This document shows, in pieces, positions 1-10,231 of a stretch of 64,000 nucleotides of DNA. How positions within the stretch are numbered: the first letter of the stretch is position 1; each line of letters begins with the position of its first letter. The notes under the pieces were generated by a model, which worked only from the letters and a program-made list of their open reading frames with translations, was not told where the DNA came from and searched no databases. The position numbers and the translations under genes were made by a program. Source of the DNA: Sphingobacterium sp. UGAL515B_05 (lineage in GTDB: Bacteria; Bacteroidota; Bacteroidia; Sphingobacteriales; Sphingobacteriaceae); contig NZ_CP109907.1 of NCBI RefSeq assembly GCF_033097525.1, positions 6,076,001 through 6,140,000 on the forward strand, read 5' to 3'.

Positions 1-1119
1 GTCGTGACCATAGGTGGTAGTGGCTTCGGACTCATGGGTATGATTGTCGCGATGGAACGCGGGTTTATCAGCCAGGATCAAGGCGTTCAAAAGCTGGATC
101 ACATCATGGATTATCTAGGCAAAATCGAACGGTTTAAAGGAGCCTGGGCACACTGGTACGATGGAGAACTGGGTACAGCGAAACCCTTCAGTGAAAAAGA
201 TAATGGCGGTGACATTGTTGAAACTGCATTCTTAGCCCAGGGCCTAATCGCCATTCGGGAATATCTAAAAGATAAAGATGATTCTGCCCAACTAGTTGCC
301 AAAAAAGCAGATAAACTATGGAAAGAAATCAATTGGAATCATTATACAAATGGGCAAAATGTTATCTATTGGCATTGGAGTCCTAAATTTAACTTTCAAC
401 AAAATCACCCTGTCAGAGGATACGACGAATGTCTTATTACCTATATTTTAGCAGCCTCCTCTCCTACTTACCCTATTGCACCCCAAGTGTATCATGAGGG
501 TTGGGCAAGATCTGGTGCAATTAAAAGCTCCGCTAAAAAATATGACATTCCGCTCGTACTGAAGCACAATGCCAAAGAAGGTGAAGTGGGACCGCTATTC
601 TGGGAACATTACTCCTATTTAGGATTGAGTCCCAAAGGATTAAAAGACCAATATGCAGATTATTGGGAAGCGACAGGCAACCATGCTAAGATAAATTTGG
701 CTTATGCAGATCTAAACCCAAAAGGCTATAAAGGTTACGGTTCGGATAAAGGCTGGGGCTGGACGGCCAGCTATTCCATCAACGGCTACAATGCACATCA
801 CCCAGACAACGACCCTGGTGTGATCTCGCCGACAGCAGCTTTGTCATCCATGCCTTACACCCCACATGAAAGCATTCAGTTTGCACAATACCTAGACAAA
901 CAACTCGGCAATAAAGTCTGGGGTAAATATGGCTACTATGATGCCTACAGTGAAACAGCAAATTGGTATCCACAACGTTATCTAGCCATCGATCAGGGGC
1001 CTATTATTGTCATGATCGAAAACTATAGAACAGGTAAAATCTGGGAGCTATTTATGCAGGCCCCAGAAATTCAACAAGGACTAAAAAAACTCGGTTTTAC
1101 AAGTCCTTATTTAAAATAG
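1..1119 (+). CDS. GH144-type endo-beta-1,2-glucanase (glucoamylase-like), 5' end missing
   Basis: The reading frame is open from the first base, so the N-terminus and any signal peptide lie outside the window; the GTG at 4 is not a credible start. About 372 residues are visible, matching the C-terminal (alpha/alpha)6-barrel of the family annotated as glucoamylase-like (PF10091), which includes GH144 beta-1,2-glucanases. Visible family features are IGGSGFGLMG near the left edge, GYDECLITYILAASSP, the aromatic segment GWGWTASYSINGY and the C-terminal YLAIDQGPIIVMIENYRTG. A GH3 beta-glucosidase follows after 164 nt on the same strand, the usual arrangement for cutting beta-1,2-glucan to sophoro-oligosaccharides and then glucose. 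The family is fairly secure; the exact substrate is inferred from family and neighbour. Confidence 0.8.
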   Translation, partial: VVTIGGSGFGLMGMIVAMERGFISQDQGVQKLDHIMDYLGKIERFKGAWAHWYDGELGTAKPFSEKDNGGDIVETAFLAQGLIAIREYLKDKDDSAQLVAKKADKLWKEINWNHYTNGQNVIYWHWSPKFNFQQNHPVRGYDECLITYILAASSPTYPIAPQVYHEGWARSGAIKSSAKKYDIPLVLKHNAKEGEVGPLFWEHYSYLGLSPKGLKDQYADYWEATGNHAKINLAYADLNPKGYKGYGSDKGWGWTASYSINGYNAHHPDNDPGVISPTAALSSMPYTPHESIQFAQYLDKQLGNKVWGKYGYYDAYSETANWYPQRYLAIDQGPIIVMIENYRTGKIWELFMQAPEIQQGLKKLGFTSPYLK

Positions 1120-1283
1120 TGGTCTGTGGAATCATTTTCAATCCGTCACACGTTGAGAATGGTTCCTTCCACGAAAACAACAGGACATCCCATCAAAGAC
1201 GTTCAAGAGTCATCTTGAGCGCTTTACATAAACTTACCATGTAGCGAGGGAAGCAAAATCCATGCGCACAAAAAAATAATACG

Positions 1284-3560
1284 ATGAAAAAAGTAGTAGG
1301 TACTTTCCTTCTTGCATTTCTCGCCTGGCATACCAGTCCAGCGCAATCCAATCAGAAAATGGACACGTTCATTGATCAGCTTATGGCTAAGATGACTGTT
1401 GACGAAAAGATTGGACAACTTAACTTGGTAACCGGTGGTGAAGCGACCACTGGAACCACAGTATCCACGGGTGTAGAAGCGAAAATTAAAAATGGTCAAA
1501 TCGGCGGGATTTTCAGCATGAGTACACCAGCGAAAATCCGCAAAACACAGGAAATAGCGATCAAGCAATCCCGGTTAAAAATACCCATCATTTTTGGGAT
1601 GGATGTTATTCACGGGTATCGTACGGTGTTCCCAATTCCTTTAGGTCTTGCCGCTACCTGGGACATGAACTTGATTCAACAATCTGCACGTATAGCAGCC
1701 GAAGAAGCGACCGCCGATGGAATTAATTGGGCATTTTCGCCCATGGTAGATATCTCGCGCGATCCACGCTGGGGCCGTATTTCCGAAGGTGCGGGTGAAG
1801 ATACCTATCTAAGCTCTCGGGTTGCTGAAGCCATCGTCCATGGCTTCCAAGGGGATAACCTGGCAGCACACAACACCATGATGGCCTGCGTGAAACATTT
1901 TGCCTTATATGGTGCCGCTGAAGGTGGCCGTGATTACAATAGCACCGATATGAGCCTCCACCGCATGTACAATGAATACTTACCGCCATACAAAGCGGCT
2001 TTAGATGCCGGTGCAGGAAGTATCATGACATCCTTTAACGATATCAATGGTGTCCCTGCCTCGGCAAACAAATGGTTAATGACTGATGTCTTACGCAAGC
2101 AATGGGGCTTTAAAGGATTGGTCGTAACCGATTACACTGCGGTAAACGAATTAACGGCACACGGCCTCGGTGACCTCCAGCAGGTTTCTGCCTTAAGCCT
2201 CAATGCTGGGGTTGATATGGATATGGTCGGTGAAGGATTTCTGACGACGCTAAAAAAATCTTTGGATGCTGGAAAAGTCAAAATTGCGGATATTGACAGG
2301 GCTTGCCGTTTTGTTTTGGAAGCCAAGTATAAATTAGGCTTATTTGACGACCCTTATCGCTATTGTGACGAAAAACGTGCAAAAACTGTGATCGGATCGG
2401 CTGCCAATCATGCCAAAGCCAGAGAAATTGCAGCAAAGTCATTTGTTTTGTTGAAAAACGAAAACCAAACGCTTCCATTAAAAAAAACAGGAACAGTTGC
2501 TGTCATTGGCCCGTTAGCCAATTCAGGTCCAAATATGCCCGGAACCTGGAGTGTCAGTGCTGAATTGGACAAAACAGCCTCTTTAGTTGAGGGAATGAAG
2601 GCCGTGTTAGGCAATAAAGTAAATATACTCACCCATCTCGGAAGTAATCTGTTGGAAGATCCTATTTACCAAAACCACGCAACCATGTTCGGCCGTACCA
2701 TCGCACGCGATTCCCGAAAAGAAGAAGAGATCATTGCAGATGCACTGAAAGTTGCCCAACAATCAGACGTCGTTGTGGCCGCGCTTGGTGAAGCGTCTGA
2801 AATGTCAGGTGAAAGCTCAAGTCGCTCAGAACTGGATATTCCGAAAAATCAACAAAATCTGTTAAAAGCACTATTAGCAACAGGAAAACCAGTTGTACTG
2901 GTATTATTTACAGGTAGACCGTTAACCCTTACCTGGGAAGATGCTCACGTGCCCGCAATATTAAACGTTTGGTTTGGTGGAACGGAAACAGGAAAAGCAG
3001 TTGCCGATGTTTTATTTGGGGACGTCGTTCCTTCAGGAAAGATTACGGCCACCTTCCCACGCAATGTCGGTCAGATTCCGATCTATTATGCGCACAAAAA
3101 CACGGGCAGACCTTATGGAAACTCGGGTGATTTTGAAAAATTCAAATCAAATTACCTGGATGTAAGCAATTCCCCACTCTATCCTTTTGGTTATGGATTA
3201 AGTTATACAACTTTTACCTATAGTGACATCCGTCTTGACCGCAACACAATTGACGATAAAGGTACTCTTCAAGCAAGTATCGACATCAGAAATACCGGAA
3301 ATTATGATGCGGAAGAAACCGTGCAACTCTATATCCAGGACTTAGTTGGCTCTGTCACTCGTCCCGTAAAAGAATTAAAAGGATTTCAAAAAATATTCCT
3401 CAAAAAAGGCGAACAAAAAACTGTAAACTTTAATATCAAAGTAGACGATCTTAAATTCTTCGACAACAACCTCAATTATGTTGCCGAACCAGGGAATTTC
3501 AAAGTCTATATTGGTTCGAACAGTCGCGATGTAAAAGAAAAAGAATTTGAATTGCTTTAA
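1284..3560 (+). CDS. bglX: GH3 beta-glucosidase, BglX-like, exported
   Basis: A 758-residue glycoside hydrolase family 3 enzyme of normal BglX length. A signal peptide (MKKVVGTFLLAFLAWHTSPAQS) sends it to the periplasm. The N-terminal TIM barrel carries the nucleophile Asp283 in GLVVTDYTAV. The alpha/beta sandwich follows, with GEASEMSGESSSRSEL, the segment that carries the acid/base Glu in this subfamily. The C-terminal ~100 residues are the fibronectin-III-like domain, entered at YPFGYGLSYTTF. It releases terminal beta-linked glucose from oligosaccharides. Behind a GH144 endo-glucanase, sophoro-oligosaccharides are the likely substrates, but BglX enzymes are broad. The start is chosen for the signal peptide. 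It converges on the sulfatase, with a strong hairpin between. Confidence 0.9.
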   Translation: MKKVVGTFLLAFLAWHTSPAQSNQKMDTFIDQLMAKMTVDEKIGQLNLVTGGEATTGTTVSTGVEAKIKNGQIGGIFSMSTPAKIRKTQEIAIKQSRLKIPIIFGMDVIHGYRTVFPIPLGLAATWDMNLIQQSARIAAEEATADGINWAFSPMVDISRDPRWGRISEGAGEDTYLSSRVAEAIVHGFQGDNLAAHNTMMACVKHFALYGAAEGGRDYNSTDMSLHRMYNEYLPPYKAALDAGAGSIMTSFNDINGVPASANKWLMTDVLRKQWGFKGLVVTDYTAVNELTAHGLGDLQQVSALSLNAGVDMDMVGEGFLTTLKKSLDAGKVKIADIDRACRFVLEAKYKLGLFDDPYRYCDEKRAKTVIGSAANHAKAREIAAKSFVLLKNENQTLPLKKTGTVAVIGPLANSGPNMPGTWSVSAELDKTASLVEGMKAVLGNKVNILTHLGSNLLEDPIYQNHATMFGRTIARDSRKEEEIIADALKVAQQSDVVVAALGEASEMSGESSSRSELDIPKNQQNLLKALLATGKPVVLVLFTGRPLTLTWEDAHVPAILNVWFGGTETGKAVADVLFGDVVPSGKITATFPRNVGQIPIYYAHKNTGRPYGNSGDFEKFKSNYLDVSNSPLYPFGYGLSYTTFTYSDIRLDRNTIDDKGTLQASIDIRNTGNYDAEETVQLYIQDLVGSVTRPVKELKGFQKIFLKKGEQKTVNFNIKVDDLKFFDNNLNYVAEPGNFKVYIGSNSRDVKEKEFELL

Positions 3561-3581
3561 ATCTATTGCATCTGTATAAAA

Positions 3582-3620
3582 AAACAAGGCGGCCTTTAGG
3601 AAATAAGGGCCGCCTTGTTT
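3582..3620. terminator. Bidirectional intrinsic terminator between bglX and the sulfatase
   Basis: A perfect 13-bp inverted repeat (AAACAAGGCGGCC at 3582-3594, its complement at 3608-3620) with a 13-nt loop. It has A-rich sequence on the left and T-rich sequence on the right, and sits between two convergent genes. It can terminate both. Confidence 0.85.
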
Positions 3621-3644
3621 ATGTTAGGTTGTCGTTATGTCTAC

Positions 3645-5009
3645 CTATTTCATATTTCCATCAAAGCTTTCAAACAATACACGTAATTCCGCCGCTTTTT
3701 CGGGATAGTCCTTTAAAATATTGGTTCTTTCACTCGGATCCCAGGCAATGTTATGTAATTCTTCAATAGCATCATAGGGTTTGCCCGAAATCTGATTGAC
3801 TCCGGCTGCTATCCGCCGATACTTCCAGTCGCCTGACCGAACAGCCTCAACATGTCCATAATTCACCAAAAATATCGGTCTATGTGCTGTTTTTAAGTCT
3901 TCCGATTTCCCGTTCAACAAAGAATCGATCGCTTGGCCATCAATGGATTTCTTCGGCAAGGATGCACCAGTCCATTTGGCTATCGTAGGCAATACATCCA
4001 AGTTGCTAATTGCCTGCCGAATAACTTTTCCTTCTTGTGCATAGCCTTTGCCATAAACAATGAAAGGTACACGGACACCACCTTCTGTTGTTTCGGCTTT
4101 CGAACCTTTGAAGACTCCAGCAGTACCCACATGCCAATTTTTTGTGGCATGATCGTCAGACATCCGCGATGGATAGGATATCCAGGGGCCATTATCACTT
4201 GAAAAAATCAAAATGGTGTTATCGGCGAGGCCTTTTCGCTCAACCGTTTTCCAGAGCTCCGAAAAATTATGATCCAACTCCTGCATCACCGCACCAAGTG
4301 GGCAAGCATTTTGCTGATCTGCAAATCGGTTCTTTTTATTGGCAAATGCCAAAGGAAGATGCGGAAAATTATGTGCATAGTATAAAAAGAATGGATGATC
4401 TTTATCTTGATCTTCTATAAACTTCACTGTTTCTTTGTGATAAAGTGAGCTCAGGTCCGAATCATCGGGCGCAACGACTTCGGGTTTCCGATTCCTGAAG
4501 ATTTTAATGACAGAATCTGTCTTTACATAAGGATCGCGGTAGTCGTGGCTATACAGCATGCCATAAAAAGAATCGAAGCCTTGCTGATTAGGATGATGGT
4601 AAGTCTGTTTATCCCCTAAATGCCACTTCCCGATTAACGCAGTTCTATAGCCTACCTTTTTTAATAATTCAGCAATCGTTTCCTCGTCATCAGGCAAACC
4701 TAAATTGGAGCCCGGACCGATCGGTGCGGGAAGATTATAACGGGAAGCATATCTTCCTGTTAATAAAGAAGCTCTTGACGGTGTACAGGAGGGCGTAGAA
4801 ACCATAAAGTTTGTTGCTCTCACGCCCTTACTGGCGATCGAATCCAAAAAAGGGGTTGAGATATTCGGACTTCCATAACAACCAATGTCGCTATAACCAA
4901 GATCATCGGTCAGAATCAAGATAATATTAGGCTTTTTTTGCTGGGCATTGGCAAAAGCCACCAGTAAAAATAAAGCCATAGAGGTCATAAGTTTAGTGTA
5001 TCGCATCAT
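3645..5009 (-). CDS. Exported S1-family sulfatase (Cys-type)
   Basis: Type I formylglycine-dependent sulfatase, about 454 residues. Metal-binding Asp residues are in LILTDDLGYSDIGCYG. The activation motif C-T-P-S-R (in STPSCTPSRASLLTGR) has the Cys that anaerobic maturases or FGE convert to formylglycine. The later GKWHLGD and SSDNGP segments also fit the family. The start at 5009 puts a signal peptide (MMRYTKLMTSMALFLLVAFANAQ) at the N-terminus; an upstream in-frame ATG at 5039 would spoil it. It lies 43 nt downstream of susD and is probably the last gene of the susC-susD operon, suggesting a sulfated glycan as ligand. No maturase gene is in the window. The substrate is unknown. Confidence 0.88.
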   Translation of the reverse strand: MMRYTKLMTSMALFLLVAFANAQQKKPNIILILTDDLGYSDIGCYGSPNISTPFLDSIASKGVRATNFMVSTPSCTPSRASLLTGRYASRYNLPAPIGPGSNLGLPDDEETIAELLKKVGYRTALIGKWHLGDKQTYHHPNQQGFDSFYGMLYSHDYRDPYVKTDSVIKIFRNRKPEVVAPDDSDLSSLYHKETVKFIEDQDKDHPFFLYYAHNFPHLPLAFANKKNRFADQQNACPLGAVMQELDHNFSELWKTVERKGLADNTILIFSSDNGPWISYPSRMSDDHATKNWHVGTAGVFKGSKAETTEGGVRVPFIVYGKGYAQEGKVIRQAISNLDVLPTIAKWTGASLPKKSIDGQAIDSLLNGKSEDLKTAHRPIFLVNYGHVEAVRSGDWKYRRIAAGVNQISGKPYDAIEELHNIAWDPSERTNILKDYPEKAAELRVLFESFDGNMK

Positions 5010-5052
5010 ATTTGTATGAGTTAATTGGATTCGTGCCACAAGATAACAATTT

Positions 5053-6663
5053 TTACCAATTTGGATTCTGTTTTAGATTCGGATTGAGGTTAATTTCCCG
5101 TTGAGGAATGGGCCAGAGATAATGCTTTTTAGAATCAAAAACACGGCTTTCGGAGGCTGCTTCAACGACAACTGCTTCGCCGTTATTATTTTGATACGTG
5201 ATGCCATACACTTTACCAGGAACAACCTTTTCGGCCGTTTTCCATCGTCTTATATCCGCGAGATGCAATCCCTCAAATGCCAGTTCAACCGTACGCTCGC
5301 GACGAACCAACTGGCGGAGTTGCTCTTGATTTACTTGATTACTTATTATAGGAAGTTTTACATCAGTGCGTGAATTTCTAATTTGGTTGATGGCTTCGTA
5401 AACACTGCCATCAATTTCGCCAAGCTCAATCTTTGCTTCCGCATAGGTCAATAATATCTCAGCATAACGCAGTAGCATGATATTCAATCCACTTTTTGAA
5501 GGGTTTGCCAAATCTTTTTTATCAATATACTTCTTTATATTGAAACCTGTTGTGGAAGCAATATAGGTACTCCCCACAGCATCAGCAGTGCCACTATTGG
5601 GTGCCGGATGAAAAATAGCACCATTGGGAAGCGGATCGCCATCCAAAAAAATTGAAAAAGTAAGCCTCGGGTCGCGATTTTTATAGGGATTTTTGGGATC
5701 ATAACCACTATTGGGATCCGTAATTACCAACCCACTGGAAGTCTCGTAACTATCTGTCAAGGCTTTGGTAGGCACATAGGTACTCTGCCCATTTTGCTGG
5801 CTATAGGGGGCTAAGAGGTTAAAAACACTTTGCGTGTATATATTTTCCAGAAATTGCTTATCCAACAGCACCTCTTTGTTATTTTCAGCCGCATACGTAA
5901 ACAGATTTGCATACAAGGGGTAAAGCTCAAATCGTTTGCTATCGATAATCGTTTTTGCGGCTTTTGCTGCTGCTGCAAATCGTCCTGCATATAAATCTGA
6001 CCGTGCTTTCAGGCCCAATGCGGCCCAACGGGTTATGCGCCCGATATCGTTACTGGAGTAGCTTTCAGGCAAACTTGCCGCAGCCAGTTCTAATTCGGTG
6101 TCAATAAAATCGTAAATTTCTTTAAGGTCAGCGCGTTGTACCGCCCTTCCCTCTTCCAAGGTCAGCGGTGCTTTTACCAAAGGTACCCCACCAAATAAAT
6201 AGGCCAATTTGATATATTGATAGGCTCTTAACACACGAGCTTCGCCGATAAATCTGGCGATTAGTGCTTCATCCCGGCTGCCCTCGATTTTACCAATATT
6301 CGCTAAAAAGTAATTGGCCGCCCCGATTCCTTTATAGGCGCTACTCCAGGTATTGTACAATCGGGAGCTTGAAGCGTCATAAGTACCAAGCTCGATATAC
6401 GCATCCACAGCGAAAGGCTGATTGACATGCGCTATATCCGTCAATGCATCCGAATAGAAGATTTCCGCTCCATCAAGATCATTGTAGAGCGCATTTACAG
6501 CAAGCTCCGCATCGGCTTGGCTCTTCCAAAATATATTTTCTGACAGACGGTCTGTTGGTACGGAATCCAACAGATTCTTATCACAGCCAATCAGCATAAG
6601 CAAAAACAGTCCGAAACTGAAAATCCAGTTTCCTTTTTGATATAGATATTTGTAAAAATTCAT
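5053..6663 (-). CDS. SusD/RagB-type surface glycan-binding lipoprotein
   Basis: A 536-residue SusD-family lipoprotein. The signal ends in the lipobox LIGC (Cys27), giving a lipid-anchored outer-membrane protein that lids its SusC partner. Family features are the SVPTDRLSENIFW start of the mature domain, TPR-like helices around residues 80-250, the LLRYAEILLTYAEAKIELG helix and the C-terminal LWPIPQREINLNPNLKQNPNW, a hallmark SusD ending. It follows susC after 34 nt and precedes the sulfatase. Ligand specificity cannot be read from sequence. If the susC stop codon is real, this lipoprotein has lost its transporter. Confidence 0.92.
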   Translation of the reverse strand: MNFYKYLYQKGNWIFSFGLFLLMLIGCDKNLLDSVPTDRLSENIFWKSQADAELAVNALYNDLDGAEIFYSDALTDIAHVNQPFAVDAYIELGTYDASSSRLYNTWSSAYKGIGAANYFLANIGKIEGSRDEALIARFIGEARVLRAYQYIKLAYLFGGVPLVKAPLTLEEGRAVQRADLKEIYDFIDTELELAAASLPESYSSNDIGRITRWAALGLKARSDLYAGRFAAAAKAAKTIIDSKRFELYPLYANLFTYAAENNKEVLLDKQFLENIYTQSVFNLLAPYSQQNGQSTYVPTKALTDSYETSSGLVITDPNSGYDPKNPYKNRDPRLTFSIFLDGDPLPNGAIFHPAPNSGTADAVGSTYIASTTGFNIKKYIDKKDLANPSKSGLNIMLLRYAEILLTYAEAKIELGEIDGSVYEAINQIRNSRTDVKLPIISNQVNQEQLRQLVRRERTVELAFEGLHLADIRRWKTAEKVVPGKVYGITYQNNNGEAVVVEAASESRVFDSKKHYLWPIPQREINLNPNLKQNPNW

Positions 6664-6697
6664 GAGTTTTCAATTAAATAGTATAGTAACATTCACA

Positions 6698-9600
6698 CTA
6701 CAGGGTCAAATTCACACCCAGTGTATAAAGTCCAGTTTGCGGATAATATACTGCCCGTCCAGATTCCGCTTCGGGATCCAAATTCCATTCGTTCAATTTT
6801 GAAATTGTCCATAAATTTGTCGCGGATAGGTATACCCGTAGTTTGTTGATTGCTGTCTTTCCGATTGCATTTAGGGGTATTGTATACCCAACCTGTATAT
6901 TTTTCAGACGCAGATAAGAACCATTGACCACTAAACGGTCCGACGTTGCGACATTACGCAAATCATATTTGACCACGCGTGGAAAGCGTGCATCGGTATG
7001 TGTCGGTGTCCAATAATTGCCTGTGAATATTTCATGTGTAAACCCTTCCTGATTTCCCATCTCCGCCAAAGCACCTGACAAACGCGTATCGACTTTCGCT
7101 GCTCCTTGAAAAAGGAGATCAAGATCAAAATTTTTAAAACTGAAACTCCCATTAATTCCGAAGGTATATTTGGGAAAGGAATTTCCGATGGCGGCCATGT
7201 CATTTGCATTTATTATACCGTCGCCATTCAAATCCACATATTTCACATCTCCGGGCTTCGTATTGGTGGCATACGTAGCACCATAAGCTTTAATTTCCTC
7301 CGCAGACTGGAAGATACCGTCGGTCTTATATCCCCAAAGGGTATTGATCGGTAGCCCTTTGGCAATGATATACCTTGGGTCGATATCCGACCCTGCGATA
7401 TAGGGTCCTGTACCTTTTAGATCTGTTACTTCATTATGGTTGATACTAAAATTTGCATTTAATTGGTAAGCAAAAGCCCCAGGAGCACTTGGTCTTTTCT
7501 GATAATTTGCACTAAATTCCCAGCCACGATTCAGTACCGTTCCAGCATTTTGGGGCGAAGGTTTTAATCCCAAAACGGCGGGAATATCCAGATTCAGTAA
7601 AATATCGTCGGTAACCTTGTTATAATAATCCAAGGTAAATGTCAAGCGATTGTTTAGGAAAGCGGCATCCAGACCCAAGTCATACTGTGTCGTAGACTCC
7701 CAACCCAATTGCTGATTGGCATAACTGTCCAGCCGATAGCCCTGTACAGATTTACCCCCAAAATCATATCCTGCAGCGATCAAGGCCGAATAATAACTAT
7801 ACAAGTCGACAGATTGGTTTCCCGTCTTTCCCAAGGAAGCACGCAACTTAAATTCGTTCAACCAACTTCCTATGGGTTTCAAAAACTCTTCCTTGGATAG
7901 TAGCCATCCCGCTGATGCCGAAGGGAAAAAACCATATTGTTTGTCTCCCGTAAAACGGGATGAACCATCATAGCGACCATTCACTTCAAGCAGGTACTTG
8001 CCCTTCCAATCGTAGTTTACCCGACCAAAAAAAGAGCGCAAGCCATACTGCACATCATAGCCGCTATTATTTTTTGTAGGGTCGTCAGCGCCCTGCCCAA
8101 TAGAGGTTATGTCATTGTTGTAGAATCGTTCACGATAGGCCGTAAGATAATTTTGGTAATTGTGAATCTGCGAATACCCAGCTAATGCCTTGATATGATT
8201 TGGCCCTGCCGTCAACTGATAGGTCAACAGGTTGTTCCATGTATACTCGCTGCTATTATCACGAATTTCGGTTAACGAATTGATCGGAAAGCTCTTTACG
8301 ATCCCTGTATTTCGGTCTTTATTGTCAAAAGCGTTCAAAAAGGTTTTGCTGTTATTGAGGTTTACCCTAACACCAAATTGGGAAGTAAACAACAAGTTTT
8401 TCGCTAATTGAATGTCCGTTTTAACGATGGAGCTTAGGTAGTTTTCATTTACCTTTTTAAAACCACTTTTTTCAATCAACATTAAAGGATTATTTCCTTG
8501 TGTACTTAATCCGTAGGTACCATCATCATATTTAGGCACCACCCACATCGAGCCATGGAGAAAGTTATTGATCGGATCACGTCCGGGCTCGGCGGCTTTG
8601 CTATATCGGTAGTTTATACTTCCCGTAAAATTAAGCCAAGAAGTTGCTTTGTAATCGTTGTTTAGCCGAATATCCGCCAATTCAGCCCCATAATGCTCAA
8701 TAATACCATCCTGCTTGTTATAACGAACCGCCAATCTAGAGCGCAGGATCTCATTTCCACCAGCGAATGACAAAGCGTGGTCTTGCTGAGGAGCCGTTTT
8801 CAACAACGTGTCAAACCATGTATTCGGTAAAGGATATTTTTCACGATCAGTTGCCGTTTGGTAAGCCGTAATGGATTCATCACTAAATCGTGCTGGTACC
8901 GTCAGTCCCGCATTACGGTAAGCGTCCTGTTGCAGTTGGAGGTAGGATACGGCATCCATTTGCTTTGGCTTATTAATTGATTTCTGTAAAGCGTAATAAC
9001 CATTATAATCAATCACAACATGTCCAGATTTTGCACTTTTGGTGGTTACAATAATGACACCATTGGTCGCGCGTGATCCATATATAGCCGTGGAAGCAGC
9101 ATCCTTCAGGACTGAAATTGAGGCGATATCATTGGGGTTTAACTTGGACCAGGGTTGTTCGATTCCATCCACGATGACCAAAGCATTATTCTTGCTGAGA
9201 TCATAGCCACTGGTGCTGCTCGAATTGGTATTAAATGTAGTCAGTCCTCTGATTCGAATATTGGCAGCTGATTGTCCTGGTTTTCCACCAAGGTCTTGTA
9301 CAGTTACCCCCGGCAATAGGCCCTGTAAAGCTTGCTGCGTATTAGAAACCGGTCTTTTCGTCAGTTTATCACCATCAATACTGGCGATTGAATTGGTCAA
9401 CGAGATTTTTTTCTGCGTTCCATAGCCAACGACGACCACTTCATCAAGGTCCTGTGTAACTGGATCCAATTCAATTTTCGTGGGAGATTCGGAAACTAAC
9501 ACGGTCTTTTTTTTGTAACCAATGCGCGAGAGTGTAATCGAAAAGGGTAATTTCTGTCCCGTTACAATTTAAAAAAAACCTTTTTGATCTGTTGTAACAA

Positions 9601-9793
9601 CGTGAGTTACGGCTTCGAGTTGAATGGTTACGCCTTCAAGAGGTTGTTTAAGCTGGCCATCATATACATATCCCGATAAGGATGCATTGACAATCGGTCT
9701 AACATCTGTTTGCGCATATACCTGATGCCCAACGCCAGATAATAGTAAACATAGCGACAAGGTAGAATACCGGAGTACCCTAAGATTTTTCAT
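6698..9793 (-). pseudogene. SusC/RagA TonB-dependent transporter with internal in-frame TAA
   Basis: A susC of normal length (1,031 codon positions) interrupted by one stop codon. From the ATG at 9793 the frame encodes a signal peptide and the first part of a carboxypeptidase-like domain (GYVYDGQLKQPLEGVTI) for 74 codons. It then meets TAA at 9571-9569, directly after a run of eight T. Beyond the stop the same frame continues without a shift (IVTGQKLPFSITL, then GYKKKTVLV, then DEVVVVGYGTQKK, the plug domain and a full barrel to the terminal TLGVNLTL). No frame change is needed, so this is a nonsense substitution, not an indel. Restart at a downstream GTG (9502) would lack a signal peptide. 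Either a true pseudogene or a base-call error; partner susD and sulfatase look intact. Confidence 0.85.
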
Positions 9794-10231
9794 AGATAAA
9801 GTATTAATGGTGAATACGAACAAGTGCCAACGCCAATCGAAAACTTGTTTTTATTTTGAAGACATGGGGGGAAGCGAGCGCTTCCCCTGCTGTCAGTTTG
9901 AGAAAAGATAAGGGAAATTATCCTATATGCACATTCGCATCTTTCTTACATCAGGGGATTTAGCCTTCAAAGACTTTACAGTAATACTTACGAAAAATGT
10001 GCTTTTACTAATTTTGATATGTTCCATAATAATGTGTTAATTCGCCACGCTGAAAAGTAATACATGTTTTCAACCGCGACCTGTTATCTTCTCACAAATA
10101 TAGAAGTAATTTCAATATAATCTACCAATTCTATAGATTTTATTAAAAGAAATAAATAGGATATGCAGCAAGGCTATAAAAGCGAGCTGGTAGGCTTAAA
10201 AGATTGTCGATTAGGGATAAGCAAGAAGCTT
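9794..10231. other. Gene-free stretch upstream of susC; contains a GC-rich inverted repeat
   Basis: About 440 nt between the divergent-side susC start and the end of the cytochrome gene. The main feature is a GC-rich perfect inverted repeat at 9868-9887 (GGGGAAGCG, 2-nt spacer, CGCTTCCCC), 75-95 nt upstream of the susC ATG. It could be an operator or a leader hairpin. No sigma/anti-sigma pair or hybrid two-component gene for this locus is in the window. Confidence 0.55.

Noticed and set aside
9569..9571. Stop-codon recoding or slippage rescue at the susC TAA
   Set aside because: Both sides are in the same frame, so slippage on the T8 run would not help. No recoding signal is visible, and TAA is not reassigned in this group.
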